Shown here in pieces: positions 10,017 to 19,294 of a DNA stretch of 44,995 nucleotides. The DNA lies in contig JAGQVE010000031.1 in NCBI GenBank assembly GCA_020438105.1, positions 1-44,995 of the forward strand. The letters run 5' to 3'. The notes beneath the pieces were generated by a model. It saw only the letters and a program-made list of their open reading frames with translations. It did not search any database and had not been told where the DNA came from. This DNA comes from Bacteroidales bacterium (lineage in GTDB: Bacteria; Bacteroidota; Bacteroidia; Bacteroidales; JAADJA01). Within the stretch, counting starts at the first letter, position 1; each line of letters starts with the position of its first letter. A program made the translations under genes and the position numbers.

Positions 10017-10538
10017 ATGAAACAAGGAAATTTCATAACAATCATAATAATGTTTTTCATTTCATTTACCGGATTTTCACAAAGTGTTCCTGTAAATGAT
10101 GATGGAAAAATTGAATACAAGGAAGTGGTTGAAGAAAACGGCAATCCTGAAGAATTTTTTATCCGGGCCGTTACCTGGATTAATTCCTTTTACTCTAATC
10201 CGTTTGATGTAACTAAAACGCGTGACCAATCCTCCGGAATCATCAAGGGCTTGCATCGGTTTCGGGTGGAGAAAACCCTGGAAGACGGGCAGAAAGTAGA
10301 TGCTGGCACTGTTCAGTATGAGTTTAAACTTGAATTTAAAGATGGTCGGTACCGTTATACCCTGGGTGATTTTGTTTTGAGGCAAAACTCTGCCATCCCC
10401 ACTGAAAAGTGGTTGAATGCTTCCGACCCAGAATCAAAAAGTTATCTTAAACAATTGGATAATTTTGCACAGGATTGGATCAAAAGCCTGAAAGAGGGTA
10501 TGAAACCGGTGGTAGTTAAGAAGGAAGAAGAGTGGTAG
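10017..10538 (+). CDS. Secreted DUF4468-domain protein
   Basis: The 173-residue protein has a clear signal peptide (residues 1 to about 20, ending near SFTGFSQ). Its mature part follows the DUF4468 pattern: an N-terminal GKIEYKEVVE strand, a helix with FFIRAVTWIN, then VQYEFKLEFKDGRYRYTLGDF. DUF4468 proteins are common small periplasmic or surface proteins of Bacteroidota with a TBP-like fold and no known activity. The gene stands alone between two terminators, so it is probably monocistronic. The 175-base gap before it holds the groEL terminator; no convincing promoter was identified there. Confidence 0.8.
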   Translation: MKQGNFITIIIMFFISFTGFSQSVPVNDDGKIEYKEVVEENGNPEEFFIRAVTWINSFYSNPFDVTKTRDQSSGIIKGLHRFRVEKTLEDGQKVDAGTVQYEFKLEFKDGRYRYTLGDFVLRQNSAIPTEKWLNASDPESKSYLKQLDNFAQDWIKSLKEGMKPVVVKKEEEW

Positions 10539-10551
10539 ATTATAATATATG

Positions 10552-10584
10552 AAAAAGTGGCGGTTGGATGACCGCCACTTTTTT
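10552..10584. terminator. Bidirectional terminator between convergent genes
   Basis: AAAAAGTGGCGGT (10552-10564) pairs perfectly with ACCGCCACTTTTT (from 10571) around a 6-base loop. There are A-runs on one side and T-runs on the other, so it can stop the DUF4468 gene on the plus strand and the beta-barrel gene ending at 10598 on the minus strand. Confidence 0.9.
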
Positions 10585-10597
10585 AATGTCATTATCC

Positions 10598-11302
10598 TTA
10601 TTTGATAGGAATAGTGGTTAAAAATAAATTAATGCCATAGGTGCTGGCGTAACCTGCTTCAGTAGATTCCACAAACTTTTTAAGGTAAAAACTAAAGGTA
10701 GGATATATTCCCAATCGCAGATTACCTGTAATATTGATTTCAGTACCAATTGCAAGTGTGATTGGAATTCCTGTTCGCCAATCAGTATCTTCTATCAATT
10801 TATACGAATTGGTTGACTCTCCTGTGCTAAATTCAGTGGTTTCGGTGCGAAAATAACTAACCTCAAGAGCTATCCCAGTATTTGCCTTCAGAAAATAGTC
10901 ATTTCCCCGATACAACTTCCAATTAATTGAGAACGGAATCGCGGCAATCCAGTATTTGGGATTTACCTGGGTTAAATAACCTGTATAATTTGGATCAAGG
11001 TGATCAGGTTTAAATGAAATATGAAATGAACGATAAACCACATAAAAACCTACTCGTGTATTTGCCACTACTGAGTCATTCATTTGTCCGGTTATAAATC
11101 CCATTCGATAGTTCAAACCTATTTGTTCTCTGGTATCAAGCTCCTGATATTTTTCAAAATAAGTTGAATAAAAATCAGCCCCACCAAATACGCCATATGT
11201 TCGCGACGTTTTTTGCGAAAACAGAGGTAGTGCCATTTCCAAAATAAAAAACGACAGAAGCAAGCACTTAAATACTTTTATATAATTTGATTTTATCATC
11301 AT
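10598..11302 (-). CDS. Hypothetical outer-membrane beta-barrel protein
   Basis: The 234-residue product begins with a signal peptide (hydrophobic LLLSFFILEMALPLFSQ, cleavage near residue 30). It continues with alternating hydrophobic and polar stretches rich in Tyr, Phe and Gly, such as YGVFGGADFY, TGIALEVSYF and LRLGIYPTFSFYL. This is typical of small outer-membrane beta-barrels (PorT or OmpW-like in general shape). I cannot assign a named family. The start codon lies inside the end of the upstream lipoprotein gene (35-base overlap), so the two are probably translationally coupled and may work together. Confidence 0.65.
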   Translation of the reverse strand: MMIKSNYIKVFKCLLLSFFILEMALPLFSQKTSRTYGVFGGADFYSTYFEKYQELDTREQIGLNYRMGFITGQMNDSVVANTRVGFYVVYRSFHISFKPDHLDPNYTGYLTQVNPKYWIAAIPFSINWKLYRGNDYFLKANTGIALEVSYFRTETTEFSTGESTNSYKLIEDTDWRTGIPITLAIGTEINITGNLRLGIYPTFSFYLKKFVESTEAGYASTYGINLFLTTIPIK

Positions 11303-11759
11303 CTGAAAAAAATACTACCGGACGGAATCCATAATATACCAGCTTTTCATTGTAATATACTTTTAAGTACTCACACTCCTCATACTGACAGGGGTCGGAA
11401 TATACACCCTTTACCACTACCCGCATGGTATCGGTATCATAATCATTATACTGAAAATAATATATCTTGGAGATAGGCTGTTTCATTGCCGCTTTCTTTT
11501 CATACATGCCATTTTTATTTTCAAAAATGCCGATTTGATCATCATATACCTTACCTTCTAAATCATAAACTTTTAAGTTATAAAGGTTATAATCAGGATT
11601 TTGATAGGCTAAAAAAAAGTCATTGCCAGATTTACTGTCTATAATCTGATATTCAACTGTTAACCATTCAAAAAAGGAATCACCATCACAAAGTTCGTGG
11701 CAGGAGTTTAAAAAAAGCAATAAGGGAAAATATAAGACTATGATAAGGCGTTTTTTCAT
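11268..11759 (-). CDS. Hypothetical lipoprotein
   Basis: The 163-residue product has a type II signal peptide: MKKRLI, a hydrophobic core, and the lipobox LNSC with Cys at about residue 19. The mature part is rich in Tyr, Asp and Lys with no recognised domain. Two cysteine clusters (HELCDGD near the N-terminus and DPCQYEECEYL near the C-terminus) could form disulfides in the periplasm. The end of the gene overlaps the beta-barrel gene by 35 bases, indicating an operon. Function is unknown. Confidence 0.6.
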   Translation of the reverse strand: MKKRLIIVLYFPLLLFLNSCHELCDGDSFFEWLTVEYQIIDSKSGNDFFLAYQNPDYNLYNLKVYDLEGKVYDDQIGIFENKNGMYEKKAAMKQPISKIYYFQYNDYDTDTMRVVVKGVYSDPCQYEECEYLKVYYNEKLVYYGFRPVVFFSDDDKIKLYKSI

Positions 11760-11840
11760 GTTTTTTCAGATTCTGTCATTAACAATGGCTTTACGATAGT
11801 AAATGTAACTGGATTCAATTTTAGTTTACTAAATTTTGAT

Positions 11841-11870
11841 AAAAAAAGCGGCCCGCAAGCCGCTTTTTTT
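11841..11870 (-). terminator. Terminator after the S46 peptidase gene
   Basis: AAAAAAAGCGGC (11841-11852) and GCCGCTTTTTTT (11859-11870) form a perfect hairpin with a 6-base loop and a T-run in the minus-strand reading. It lies 14 bases beyond the peptidase stop codon. Confidence 0.88.
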
Positions 11871-11883
11871 ATTATATTTCAAC

Positions 11884-14106
11884 TTATCTTTCCGCCTCCA
11901 CAGGCTCTTCCTCTGTTTGCTCAATGAGCTCTTTTGCCGGCTTCATCCTCTTCGAAACGATATCCATCTCATTAATCAACCGGGTGCAACCGGCATATTT
12001 ATCAATGATGAAAAGCACATAACGAATATCCACATTGATAGTGCGTTGGATTTCGGGTTCAAAAACAATATCACCACTCATGGCTTCCCAGTTTCCGTCG
12101 AAGGCCAGGCCGATCAGTTCACCATTGGCATTCATAACAGGGCTTCCTGAGTTACCACCGGTAATATCGTGATTGGTGAGGAAACAAACTTTCATCACTT
12201 CGCCTTCGCCATATCTGCCAAAATCTTTGGCTTTATAAAGTTGTTTCAACTTTTCAGGAACCACAAACTCCCAGTTATTCGGATCTTCTTTTTCCATGAT
12301 CCCTTTCATGGTGGTGAAATAATTGTAATGTACCGCATCGGCCGGATAATAATCCAAAACCTGACCATAGGTTAAACGCATGGTAAAGTTGGCATCAGGA
12401 TAGAATTTTTTATTGGGCTGCATTTCCCTCAAACCCGCGATGAACAATCGATTTCCTTTATCAAGTTTATCGTAATAATCCATTGTTTCAGGCCTGATAT
12501 TTTCGAAATAGAAATTGTTAAACTCTTTGGCGGCCATATATGCCGGATCTTTATCTAATTTCTTCGCCGACGGATCATCCAGGAAAGCCATCACCTTATC
12601 GCTTGTGGTAAAAACTGATTTTTCGAAAACCATATCTGCATATGCATCAAAATTGCCTTTAAACTTTTTATGGATCTCTTTGATATAAGCGGGTTGCTGA
12701 TCAGCAGGAACATTTTCATAATACATTTTCATCATGGCTGCCAGCAGCTTTTTATCAGTGGGCAAATTATAATCTTTGAAATAATCGGGCAGCATATCTT
12801 TCATTCGTTGCACCTGCTTATCCACGTTTTCCTGATTTACCTCATCAGCTTCCAGTTCTTTTTTCAAATTTGAAAAACGGCTGGCTAAACCAATGATCTC
12901 ACTTCCGCGCATAATGGCCTCACTCTGGTAAATACGCGCGAGTTCATATTTTGAGATCCCTTCATAAGCATCTTTGATCAATGGCAAAGCATCCGCATAT
13001 TTATCTTTGTTCTGCTGATTGCCATCCATCCACTCTGTAAACTGGTTTTCGAGTGCCACTTTTTTGTCATAAACTTTCAGGCGTTTCAGGCCTTTGGTTT
13101 GACCAATATAATATTTCCAGTAATTGGCAATACGGGCATATTTTGAAGCATATTTGATACGGATAGCTTCATCAGCTTCCATGTCTTCCATCATGATCTT
13201 GAGCTTCACATCCCTCACATCCACAATGGTTTGATTGGAAATATCCAAAGCCATTTTCACACCATAAGAGGTCATGTATCTTTCGGTGCTTCCGGGATAA
13301 CCCATGATCATTGAAAAGTCACCTTCTTTAACACCTGCAATCGAAACCGGAAGATGGTGTTTGGGTTTCATCGGTACATTGTCCTCAGCATAATCAGCCG
13401 GATTTCCGTCTTTATCAGTATATACCCTGAATATGCTGAAATCGCCGGTATGGCGGGGCCACATCCAGTTGTCGGTATCAGCACCAAACTTACCAATGGA
13501 AGAAGGAGGTGCTCCCACCAGGCGAACATCTCTGAAAACTTCATAAACAAAAAGGTAATACTCATTTCCTTCAAAAAAACTGCGAACCGATGCATTGTAA
13601 TGGGTTCCTTCTTCAGCAGCTTTTGATAATTCGCCGGAAACTTTTCTTACTGCCTCTGTTCTTTCCTTTTCAGTCATGTCGTTATTTAGGGTCTCCAGCA
13701 CTTTATCGGTAACATCTTCTATGCGAATGAGAAATGATGCTGTTAATCCCGGATTGGGCAACTCTTCTTCAAAACTCATGGCCCAGAACCCATCTTTCAG
13801 GTAGTTATGCTCAACCGAAGAATGTTCCTGAATTTGACCATATCCACAATGGTGGTTTGTAAGCAGCAGCCCCTGATCGGAAATAACCTCACTGGTACAT
13901 CCTCTGCCAAAAATGGCAACGGCATCTTTCAAACTTGAGTTATTTACACTGTAAATTTCCTCCGGGGTCAATTGAAGACCCATTTTTTCCATATCGGTAT
14001 AATTGAGGCGCTCAATAAAAATGGGCAGCCACATACCTTCGTCAGCACGTGCCAGGGGTTGAATACCCAGCAGCACGATCATTAAAAATAGTATTCTTGA
14101 TTTCAT
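11884..14106 (-). CDS. S46-family dipeptidyl peptidase, DPP7-like
   Basis: S46 serine exopeptidases remove dipeptides from oligopeptides in the periplasm of Bacteroidota and other bacteria. From the chosen start the protein is 740 residues with a signal peptide (MKSRILFLMIVLLG to about ARA). The catalytic His lies in LLLTNHHCGYG (His85), and the Ser in TGGNSGSPV. The residue 18 positions after that Ser is Gly (in AFDGNWE). In characterised enzymes Gly here marks DPP7 (hydrophobic P1 preference) and Arg marks DPP11 (Asp/Glu preference), so this one should be DPP7-like. An upstream ATG at 14148 is in frame but would overlap the preceding gene and spoil the signal peptide. It lies 16 bases after manC and ends at a strong terminator. 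Confidence 0.93.
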   Translation of the reverse strand: MKSRILFLMIVLLGIQPLARADEGMWLPIFIERLNYTDMEKMGLQLTPEEIYSVNNSSLKDAVAIFGRGCTSEVISDQGLLLTNHHCGYGQIQEHSSVEHNYLKDGFWAMSFEEELPNPGLTASFLIRIEDVTDKVLETLNNDMTEKERTEAVRKVSGELSKAAEEGTHYNASVRSFFEGNEYYLFVYEVFRDVRLVGAPPSSIGKFGADTDNWMWPRHTGDFSIFRVYTDKDGNPADYAEDNVPMKPKHHLPVSIAGVKEGDFSMIMGYPGSTERYMTSYGVKMALDISNQTIVDVRDVKLKIMMEDMEADEAIRIKYASKYARIANYWKYYIGQTKGLKRLKVYDKKVALENQFTEWMDGNQQNKDKYADALPLIKDAYEGISKYELARIYQSEAIMRGSEIIGLASRFSNLKKELEADEVNQENVDKQVQRMKDMLPDYFKDYNLPTDKKLLAAMMKMYYENVPADQQPAYIKEIHKKFKGNFDAYADMVFEKSVFTTSDKVMAFLDDPSAKKLDKDPAYMAAKEFNNFYFENIRPETMDYYDKLDKGNRLFIAGLREMQPNKKFYPDANFTMRLTYGQVLDYYPADAVHYNYFTTMKGIMEKEDPNNWEFVVPEKLKQLYKAKDFGRYGEGEVMKVCFLTNHDITGGNSGSPVMNANGELIGLAFDGNWEAMSGDIVFEPEIQRTINVDIRYVLFIIDKYAGCTRLINEMDIVSKRMKPAKELIEQTEEEPVEAER

Positions 14107-14122
14107 TATTAAAAAACTGTGT

Positions 14123-15214
14123 TTAAACAAATTTATCTCCTTTTTCAATTCTAACAGTATTCACTATCTCGCGGATCTGTTGTTCATCTTCCTTGCGGCA
14201 AACCAACAGAATGTTTTCATCCTCTGCTACAATGTAATCGTCAAGGCCCTGTAGCACTACAAGTTTTTCCTTTGGCATATTGATGATGCAGTTTTTAGTT
14301 GAAAATGTCATCACATTGTCGCCCATTACTGCATTGTTGGCGTCATCTTTCCTGCGGATATCAAACAGCGAGCCCCATGTTCCAAGATCTGACCAGCCAA
14401 AATCCGACTCCAGCACATAAACATTATGTGCTTTTTCCATTACTCCATAATCGATGGAGATATTTTTACAAATCGGGTAAATCCGGTTGATAAAGGCTTC
14501 TTCCTGCTCCGTATTGAATTGCCCCTCACCTTCTTTAAATAAGTTATCTACTTCGGCAAGGTGTTCTTCAAAAGCTTTCAGGATACTCTTTCCTGACCAA
14601 ACAAAAATTCCGGAATTCCATAAAAAGTCACCGCTTTCAAGGAAGGTTTTCGCCAGCTCAAGGTTCGGTTTTTCAGTGAACGTTTTTACCGTATGTAAAT
14701 GCTTATCGGCGTCGTAGGGTGTATCATCATTAAATTGAATGTAGCCATAGCCGGTATCAGGACGTGATGGTTTGATACCCAATGTAAGCAACCAATCATT
14801 ATTTTCAGCCGCATCAAGTGCAGTGGTAATGATTTCGGTAAAGTTATCCTCTTTCAAAATGATGTGATCCGAAGGAGCCACAACGAGATTCGCTTCCGGA
14901 TTTTTATCCATGATCTTGTAGGCAGCATAAGCAATAGCCGGTGCAGTATTCCTGCGCATCGGTTCACACAATACCTGATCCGGAGTTAATTCGGGCAATT
15001 GATCCAGGATCATTTGCTTGTATATATCGTTGGTAACGATGTAAATATTTTCTTTGGGACAGGTGGGCAAAAACCGATCAAAGGTTTGTTGGATCAGCGT
15101 TCTGCCGGTACCCAAAATATCAATGAATTGTTTAGGATGTGAGGTGCGGCTCATGGGCCAGAATCTCGCTCCGATACCGCCGGCCATGATCACACAATAG
15201 TTATTATTTCGCAT
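14123..15214 (-). CDS. manC: Mannose-1-phosphate guanylyltransferase
   Basis: The enzyme makes GDP-mannose from mannose-1-phosphate and GTP in the cytoplasm, feeding glycan, LPS or GDP-fucose synthesis. The 363-residue protein contains the nucleotidyltransferase motif MAGGIGARFWPMSR with HPKQF, the substrate-side EPMRRNTAPAIAYAA, VAPSDHII, and FTEKPNLELA. It lacks the C-terminal cupin isomerase domain of bifunctional ManC/AlgA proteins, so it is the single-function form. It has its own promoter at 15242-15270 and is followed after 16 bases by the S46 peptidase, so the two share a transcript although their functions are not obviously linked. Confidence 0.95.
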   Translation of the reverse strand: MRNNNYCVIMAGGIGARFWPMSRTSHPKQFIDILGTGRTLIQQTFDRFLPTCPKENIYIVTNDIYKQMILDQLPELTPDQVLCEPMRRNTAPAIAYAAYKIMDKNPEANLVVAPSDHIILKEDNFTEIITTALDAAENNDWLLTLGIKPSRPDTGYGYIQFNDDTPYDADKHLHTVKTFTEKPNLELAKTFLESGDFLWNSGIFVWSGKSILKAFEEHLAEVDNLFKEGEGQFNTEQEEAFINRIYPICKNISIDYGVMEKAHNVYVLESDFGWSDLGTWGSLFDIRRKDDANNAVMGDNVMTFSTKNCIINMPKEKLVVLQGLDDYIVAEDENILLVCRKEDEQQIREIVNTVRIEKGDKFV

Positions 15215-15241
15215 GCTAAGTGGTTTTATTTAAACGATTCG

Positions 15242-15270
15242 CAAAGATATAAAAAGTGTCAATAAATCAA
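15242..15270 (-). promoter_or_regulatory. Promoter of manC: TTG / N18 / TATCTTTG
   Basis: On the minus strand TTG (15268-15270) is followed after 18 bases by TATCTTTG (15242-15249), a perfect TAnnTTTG box. This lies about 30 bases before the manC ATG. It is one of the most complete Bacteroidota-type promoters in the window and separates manC from the menaquinone operon. Confidence 0.65.
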
Positions 15271-15314
15271 TGACATCGGGAAACTCATACGACATGTTAA
15301 TGGGTTTGTTCAGG

Positions 15315-16406
15315 CTATTGGTTTAAAATATGTTCTCGCACCAAATGCCGGATCACTTTTCCGCTTTCGGTAACAGGAAACTGATACAGGAACTTTATCT
15401 CCTTTGGCATTTCAAATTTTTCAAGCTTTGCCATTTGCATTTTTTCAAAATAGTAAGATTCCGGCTGTTGCGTTCCTTCGATTACCAAAACTATTTTTTG
15501 TCCCAGGGCCTCATCCGGTAATCCAATAATAACTGAGTGTTCCTGAAAAATTTCGCTGAGTTTTGCCTCTACCAATTCCGGCGAAATTTTTATACCGCCA
15601 GTGTTGATAATATTATCAAAACGCCCTACAAAATCAAAGCTATTATCATCATGCAATTCAACCAGGTCATTGGTAACAATCTTCTGATCGCTTAACCACT
15701 TTGCAGTAATTTCAAGACAACCTCTACTATCATTTGAAAATTCAACATCAGGAAGTGCTTTAAAATGTTCGGATCTGGTTTCGCCATTCAGCTTTTTCAT
15801 CGCCACATGTGTAAGCGTTTCGGCCATGCCGTAAGTATGCCAAACATCAGCCTTCAGGCTTTCTATTTTATTTTGAAGTTGAAAATTGATTTCACCACCG
15901 CCAATTATCAATTTCTGAATAGTGTCAATAGCCTGCTTTCCCTTCTCAGAAGCAAGTCCGTAGAATAGTTGCATGGGAGTTAGTGCTGCAAAATCAATGG
16001 GTTGCTCAAGGTCAGCAAGCGGGTTTGAAGTGGGATTTACGGGAATCAGATCAAGACCCAAAACAAAGGAACGCACCACCATCATTTTACCCGCAATAAA
16101 ACTCACAGGAAGTGCCAGCAGGGCTTTATCTCCTTCCGAAAGTTGCAGGTATTTACCAGTCCGAAGGGCGCTTTGCACCATTTTATCTTTTTCCACTGTG
16201 ATGATGCCGGGTTTGCCAGTTGATCCTGAAGTTTGAATTTCAATGATAGGCTCTTCCGATAACCATTCACCAATGAACCCGAACAGTTTTTTTTCCCAAC
16301 CGGCTACAGCAATTTCAGAGGAGTAGGCCTTCGTAAGCAAGTTGAGCGCCTTTTCCGTATGCGGAATTCCATTGATGGTTATTGTCCGGTATTGATGATG
16401 GGTCAT
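15315..16406 (-). CDS. menE: o-Succinylbenzoate--CoA ligase
   Basis: MenE activates o-succinylbenzoate to its CoA thioester using ATP, in menaquinone synthesis. The 363-residue protein is an ANL-superfamily adenylating enzyme with the P-loop-like motif IQTSGSTGKPG, the adenine-binding WHTYGMAET, and FDNIINTGGIKISPELVE. The C-terminal lysine motif TESGKVIRHLV carries the catalytic Lys. It is shorter than the ~450-490 residues of Bacillus or E. coli MenE, mostly in the N-terminal domain, but all the key motifs are present. It is the last gene of the men operon, 42 bases after menC. Confidence 0.92.
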   Translation of the reverse strand: MTHHQYRTITINGIPHTEKALNLLTKAYSSEIAVAGWEKKLFGFIGEWLSEEPIIEIQTSGSTGKPGIITVEKDKMVQSALRTGKYLQLSEGDKALLALPVSFIAGKMMVVRSFVLGLDLIPVNPTSNPLADLEQPIDFAALTPMQLFYGLASEKGKQAIDTIQKLIIGGGEINFQLQNKIESLKADVWHTYGMAETLTHVAMKKLNGETRSEHFKALPDVEFSNDSRGCLEITAKWLSDQKIVTNDLVELHDDNSFDFVGRFDNIINTGGIKISPELVEAKLSEIFQEHSVIIGLPDEALGQKIVLVIEGTQQPESYYFEKMQMAKLEKFEMPKEIKFLYQFPVTESGKVIRHLVREHILNQ

Positions 16407-16448
16407 TTTTATTGCAACAAGATATAAAGGTACAAATTCGATTTCAAA

Positions 16449-17474
16449 CTACATCAGTTTTGACAAATCCCAATTGGAAAGTGAATTATGGTATAATTCT
16501 CCTTTATCAATATAAAGCGGAGAATCGAAATTATTGGTAAACAACTGACCTGTTCCCAATCCCTGTGGCATCGGGTTTTTTAACGTATAAGTCCATTGCG
16601 CTATGGCGTTCAACCCAATATTGGATTCAAGGGCCGAGGTAACCCACCAGCCGATATTTGAATTTTCAGCCAGCTTGATCCACGCTTCAGAAGCGGCAAA
16701 TCCACCCAGCAAGCTCGGTTTTAAAATAATGTATTGCGGTTTGATTTCTGAAAGGAGTTTTGCTTTTTGATCTATATTTTGAATACCTATTAACTCTTCA
16801 TCCAGGGCAATGGGTAAAGGCGTTTTTTCACAAAGCATTGCCATTTGCTCCCATTGATTTTGCCGGATGGGTTGCTCGATGGAATGCAAATTATAGTCAG
16901 AAAGCCTCTTCAATTTTTCCAGCGCTTCTTCCGGTTTAAATGCCCCGTTTGCATCCACCCTGATCTCAATATCCCTGGCTGAAAATTCCTTTCGGACTTG
17001 CCGGATCAAATCCAACTCTTTTTCAAAATCAATGGCGCCAATTTTAAATTTAACACATGTGAATCCCGCGCTTATCTTTTCCTTTACCTGCTTTTGCATA
17101 AACTCAAAATCGCCCATCCAAACCAGTCCGTTTATCGGGATTCCGGTGGAACCGTTTGTAAAATTAGAAGGAAATAAAATGCGTTTTCCTCCCATTTGCA
17201 AATCCTTTTCAGCCATTTCAATACCAAAGCGGATGGATGGAAAATTTTCAGGAATTTGAGCGCCTGTTTCTGAAATATGCTGGAGTTTGGTTTCCATTTG
17301 CTCCAGGGAATCACTACTCAAACCGGGAAGCGGCGCACATTCACCAATGCCGGTTTTACCAACTTCTGATTGGATAAAAACAAACCAGGAATCGCGTGTG
17401 CGCATTACTCCACGTGAAGTTCCGGCATCGAATTTAAATTGCAGGGTGTATTTTTTGAACCAAATTTTCCGCAT
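16449..17474 (-). CDS. menC: o-Succinylbenzoate synthase
   Basis: MenC is an enolase-superfamily dehydratase that converts SHCHC to o-succinylbenzoate. The 341-residue protein shows the expected catalytic set: the Lys-x-Lys motif in CVKFKIG, metal ligands in RVDANGAF, SIEQPI and ALDEELIG, and the second-face lysine in YIILKPSLLGG. An N-terminal capping domain precedes the barrel. Its gene follows menA by 23 bases, and its position in a men operon distinguishes it from muconate-lactonising or epimerase relatives. Confidence 0.93.
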   Translation of the reverse strand: MRKIWFKKYTLQFKFDAGTSRGVMRTRDSWFVFIQSEVGKTGIGECAPLPGLSSDSLEQMETKLQHISETGAQIPENFPSIRFGIEMAEKDLQMGGKRILFPSNFTNGSTGIPINGLVWMGDFEFMQKQVKEKISAGFTCVKFKIGAIDFEKELDLIRQVRKEFSARDIEIRVDANGAFKPEEALEKLKRLSDYNLHSIEQPIRQNQWEQMAMLCEKTPLPIALDEELIGIQNIDQKAKLLSEIKPQYIILKPSLLGGFAASEAWIKLAENSNIGWWVTSALESNIGLNAIAQWTYTLKNPMPQGLGTGQLFTNNFDSPLYIDKGELYHNSLSNWDLSKLM

Positions 17475-17497
17475 TTTATTTATTAGGAAATTGGATG

Positions 17498-18397
17498 TTA
17501 GATTATCAAACCGATGCCAAAGGTGATGGTAAAGACCAGGCTGGCGAGTGCCAACTTACGAAGATAAGGATCCAATTCTTCGGGAACCTGATTGTTAAAA
17601 ACTACTGCCACATTGATCCAGAGCATGGGCAGGGTGAGCAGGAACAACATTTGAAATGGTGAATGATAATTAAGGAGCATATAAACCAAACCTGTTATCA
17701 CCGATCCCAATAAAAGGAAAAAGTGATACCAGCGTGCTCTTTCAAATCCCATTTTTACAACCAATGTGTTCTTACCGGATATTTCATCACTCACACGGTC
17801 GCGCATATTGTTCAAATTCAATACCCCGGCGCTCAGAAATCCCATGGCCGAAGCAGGCAGCAGAAGTTCCCACTTAAATTGGTGGGTATTCAGAAAATAG
17901 GTTCCAATCACCCCTGTCAATCCAAAGAAAATAAATACGAAAAGGTCTCCAAAACCTGAATAACCATAAGGATTTTCGCCGATGGTATATTTAACTGCCG
18001 CTGCAATGGCACCAAAACCAAGCACTAAAAAAGAAAGGACGATCAAAAACGGAATTCCCCTCGTTCCTTCATATACAAGCCACAGCCCCGAAATCAATGA
18101 AAGCAGGATAAAAATGATCACTACTTTTTTCATCGCCTTAGGTGTTACATCCCCGCTTTGTACAGCTCTCACAGGGCCTACTCTTTCGGTGTTGTCAACC
18201 CCATGTTTTGAATCACCATAATCGTTGGCCAGATTGCTAAGGATCTGAAGAAACAGCGTGGTAGCAGCAGCCAATATCGAAACAGTCCAGTTTATTGCGC
18301 CGTCATAATAGGCAATAAAACAGCCAAGTGCCACACTTGAAAGCGCAAGAGGTAGGGTCCGAAGACGGAAAGCATGTATCCAGGGTTTAAGATTCAC
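17498..18397 (-). CDS. menA: 1,4-Dihydroxy-2-naphthoate polyprenyltransferase
   Basis: MenA attaches the polyprenyl side chain to dihydroxynaphthoate in the inner membrane, giving demethylmenaquinone. The 299-residue protein is very hydrophobic with about eight to nine membrane helices. It has the Asp-rich prenyl-diphosphate motif of the UbiA family (NLANDYGDSKHGVDN) and a second polar motif NLNNMRDRVSDEISGK. It lies 20 bases after menB. The methyltransferase for the last step (MenG/UbiE) is not in this window. Confidence 0.95.
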   Translation of the reverse strand: MNLKPWIHAFRLRTLPLALSSVALGCFIAYYDGAINWTVSILAAATTLFLQILSNLANDYGDSKHGVDNTERVGPVRAVQSGDVTPKAMKKVVIIFILLSLISGLWLVYEGTRGIPFLIVLSFLVLGFGAIAAAVKYTIGENPYGYSGFGDLFVFIFFGLTGVIGTYFLNTHQFKWELLLPASAMGFLSAGVLNLNNMRDRVSDEISGKNTLVVKMGFERARWYHFFLLLGSVITGLVYMLLNYHSPFQMLFLLTLPMLWINVAVVFNNQVPEELDPYLRKLALASLVFTITFGIGLII

Positions 18398-18417
18398 TAT
18401 ACTGATTTTACTGCAAG

Positions 18418-19242
18418 TTACGGAAATTTCGGGTATTTTTTGAAATCGGGATCCCGTTTTTCGAGGAAGGCATATTTTCCTTCCTGTGCTTCATCGGTCA
18501 GGTAATAAAGCAGGGTGGCATTACCTGCCAGTTCCTGAATCCCGGCTTGCCCGTCGAGCTCGGCATTTAATCCCATTTTGATCATGCGCAAGGCCATGGG
18601 GCTCCGTTTCATCATGATCTGACACCATTCAACGGTGGCATCTTCCAGCTGATCCAGAGGAACCACTTTATTTACCATACCCATCTGCTCGGCATCTTTG
18701 GCAGAATATTGCAGGTTTAGAAACCAGATTTCACGGGCCTTTTTCTGACCTACATGACGGGCAAGGTATGACGATCCGAAGCCGGCATCAAAACTTCCGA
18801 CTTTGGGTCCGGTTTGCCCGAAAATGGCATTTTCAGAAGCGATGGTCAAATCACACATTACATGCAGCACATGACCGCCACCAATTGCATAACCATTTAC
18901 CATGGCTATTACCGGTTTCGGAAGCGAACGAATTTGCCGCTGCACATCAAGTACATTCAGCCTGGGAATGCCGTCTTTGTCAACGTATCCGCCTTTACTT
19001 TTCACATTCTGATCACCTCCGCTGCAAAAAGCTTTATCACCTTCTCCGGTTAAAATTACGGTATAAATTTCCTGGTTTTCACGGCAGATTTTGAATGCCT
19101 CCCCGAGTTCAAAAACCGTGGTCGGCCGAAATGCATTGTAAACTTCCGGGCGGTTGATGGTGATCTTCGCAATGCCTTGCCAGAATTCAAATTTAATATC
19201 TTCGTATTTCTTTAATTCCTTCCAGTCTCTGTTCATAATCAA
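18418..19242 (-). CDS. menB: 1,4-Dihydroxy-2-naphthoyl-CoA synthase
   Basis: MenB is a crotonase-fold enzyme that cyclises o-succinylbenzoyl-CoA. The 274-residue protein has [10 protein letters not shown] and the oxyanion-hole region [11 protein letters not shown]. It also has [36 protein letters not shown] split across its core, and a C-terminal [13 protein letters not shown] tail. The glycine in QTGPKVG marks the bicarbonate-dependent type I MenB; type II enzymes carry an Asp there. The start gives MIMNRDWK, the usual short N-terminus. It is 52 bases from menD and 20 from menA. Confidence 0.96.
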   Translation of the reverse strand: MIMNRDWKELKKYEDIKFEFWQGIAKITINRPEVYNAFRPTTVFELGEAFKICRENQEIYTVILTGEGDKAFCSGGDQNVKSKGGYVDKDGIPRLNVLDVQRQIRSLPKPVIAMVNGYAIGGGHVLHVMCDLTIASENAIFGQTGPKVGSFDAGFGSSYLARHVGQKKAREIWFLNLQYSAKDAEQMGMVNKVVPLDQLEDATVEWCQIMMKRSPMALRMIKMGLNAELDGQAGIQELAGNATLLYYLTDEAQEGKYAFLEKRDPDFKKYPKFP

Positions 19243-19294
19243 TACGTTGTGATTTCAGAACAGCAAAGGTCGTAAATTGTTTAACACAAAAGAT

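Noticed and set aside
11836..12150. Plus-strand open frame of 104 codons in the S46 peptidase region
   Set aside because: It begins in the terminator hairpin and runs antisense to conserved catalytic-domain sequence.
14107..14148. Longer start for the S46 peptidase
   Set aside because: It would overlap the end of manC and bury the signal peptide behind 14 polar residues.
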